Assembly: GCA_036267135.1 (NCBI GenBank)
Contig: DATAWQ010000110.1
Coordinates: forward strand, 1-64,000
DNA length: 64,000 bases
Direction: 5' to 3'
From: PALSA-505 sp036267135
GTDB lineage: Bacteria; Actinomycetota; Actinomycetes; Streptosporangiales; Streptosporangiaceae
Shown here: in pieces, positions 63,273 to 64,000 of the stretch
How the letters are laid out: each line of letters opens with the position of its first letter
How positions within the stretch are numbered: position 1 is the stretch's first letter
Notes under the pieces: model-generated
The model's input: only the letters and a program-made list of their open reading frames with translations
Database searches by the model: none
Told to the model about the DNA's origin: nothing
Position numbers and translations under genes: made by a program

Positions 63273-64000
63273 TCAGACGGCCGGGACAGCCCGCTCGATG
63301 ATCGCGGTCAGCTCCAGGCCGGGTGGCAGGGTGCCGAAGGACCGGCCCCAGTCGCCGCCGAGCCGGGAGGCGCAGAAGGCGTCGGCGATGGCCGGCTTGC
63401 CGTACCTGATCAGCAGCGACCCCTGCAGGGCCAGCACGATCCGCTCCGCCACGGTGCGGGCTCGCGGCTCGATCGTCGCGACATCGCCCAGCGAGTCCTT
63501 GAGCGCGGCCACGGCGGCGTCCAGCCTCCCGTCGGCCCCGGCGGCGAGCTCGATCTCGGCCAGCAGCGCCTGCCCGGTCTGCGGCTCCCGGCTCAGGGCG
63601 CGCAGCACGTCGAGCGCGGTCACGTTGCCCGAGCCTTCCCAGATCGAGTTCAGCGGCGCCTCGCGGTACAGCCGGGGCATGCCTGACTCTTCCACGTAGC
63701 CGTTGCCGCCGTGACACTCCAGCGCCTCGGCGGCGTGGGCCACGGCGCGCTTGCACACCCAGTACTTGGCGGCAGGCAGTGCCACCCGCAGCAGCGCGGC
63801 CTCGGCCCGGTCTCCGTCGATGGCCCGCTGGGCCGCGCCCGCCAGCCGCATCGCCAGCGTGGTCGCCGCCTCCGACTCCAGCGCCAGGTCGGCCAGCACG
63901 CAGGTCATCAGCGGCTGGTCGATGAGCTTCTTGCCGAACGACTCACGCCAGCCGCAGTGGTGCACGGCCGCCTGCGTGCCGTACCGGATGGCGGCGGCGC
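63273..64000 (-). CDS. Acyl-CoA dehydrogenase, AidB-like, 5' end beyond window
   Basis: Only the C-terminal half (about 242 residues) is present; the frame stays open to base 64000. Motifs RESFGKKLIDQPLMTCVLADLALE, CHGGNGYVEESGMPRLYREAPLNSIWEGSGNV and LDVLRALSREP match the isovaleryl-CoA dehydrogenase/AidB group of FAD-dependent dehydrogenases. AidB proteins bind DNA and limit alkylation damage, while true dehydrogenases act in branched-chain catabolism; the missing half would help decide. It is immediately followed by glgX, an unexpected partner. Confidence 0.88.
   Translation of the reverse strand, partial: AAAIRYGTQAAVHHCGWRESFGKKLIDQPLMTCVLADLALESEAATTLAMRLAGAAQRAIDGDRAEAALLRVALPAAKYWVCKRAVAHAAEALECHGGNGYVEESGMPRLYREAPLNSIWEGSGNVTALDVLRALSREPQTGQALLAEIELAAGADGRLDAAVAALKDSLGDVATIEPRARTVAERIVLALQGSLLIRYGKPAIADAFCASRLGGDWGRSFGTLPPGLELTAIIERAVPAV

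Overview
The window is 64 kb of high-GC DNA (roughly 70 %) from an actinomycete chromosome. The assignment rests on actinobacterial marker genes: rbpA (an RNA polymerase-binding protein found only in Actinomycetota), whiA, a GarA-type FHA protein followed by an FtsR-type MerR regulator, a tricorn protease, a DUF1707 protein and a DUF574-type methyltransferase. The frequent GTG starts and GTGA stop/start overlaps fit as well. Streptosporangiales or a relative is plausible, but a genus cannot be fixed from the sequence alone. Both ends cut through genes (a Clp-N repeat protein on the left, an acyl-CoA dehydrogenase on the right). I found no tRNA, rRNA, CRISPR array, prophage or insertion sequence.

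Layout. 1-11.3 kb is accessory: a Clp-N repeat protein, a membrane-anchored alpha/beta hydrolase, a cupin/ABC-exporter operon, a glycoside hydrolase/glycosyltransferase pair, a divergent MFS exporter and TetR repressor sharing an operator, and a zinc alcohol dehydrogenase. 11.4-13.9 kb is a tryptophan unit: a Trp-Trp leader peptide, a terminator-type attenuator and a fused trpEG gene. 13.9-24 kb holds a secreted four-repeat protein of unknown role, thyX, a dienelactone hydrolase, a flavohaemoglobin, a class I amidotransferase, tricorn protease, CcdA and small membrane proteins. 24-28 kb is a secreted GH92 mannosidase behind a perfect LacI-type operator.

28-37.5 kb matches a block also known from mycobacteria: CDP-alcohol phosphatidyltransferase, a fused nucleotidyltransferase/phosphomannomutase-like gene, garA, ftsR, DUF151 nuclease, a second MerR gene and then gcvP. 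GcvP is preceded by a glycine riboswitch whose apparent expression platform masks the start of gcvP. 37.5-40.5 kb has a SAM methyltransferase, an unknown protein, YceI and a divergent HxlR regulator. 40.5-49.3 kb is the conserved core run uvrC-rapZ-yvcK-whiA-gap-pgk-tpiA-secG-rbpA, mostly coupled by 4-base overlaps. It links DNA repair, carbon-flux sensing, sporulation control, glycolysis, secretion and transcription.

49.3-64 kb is accessory again: a metallo-beta-lactamase-fold protein, a secreted beta-helix protein, a two-gene operon of an orphan PheRS-alpha-like synthetase and a SAM methyltransferase, a shortened amidohydrolase, peptidase E, a serine hydrolase, a secreted TAP-like peptidase, glutamate decarboxylase, a RibD-like reductase, glgX and an AidB-type acyl-CoA dehydrogenase.

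The strongest candidate for an undescribed system is the synthetase/methyltransferase operon at 52-54 kb. The synthetase keeps the class II core and the C-terminal FDX-ACB domain, but both phenylalanines that line the amino-acid pocket of true PheRS are leucines. Its real substrate is therefore probably not phenylalanine. Other good leads are a nucleotidyltransferase fused to a phosphomannomutase domain that has lost its catalytic loops, the riboswitch platform of gcvP, a ThyX with an enlarged signature motif, and several well-formed operators whose regulators are not in the window.
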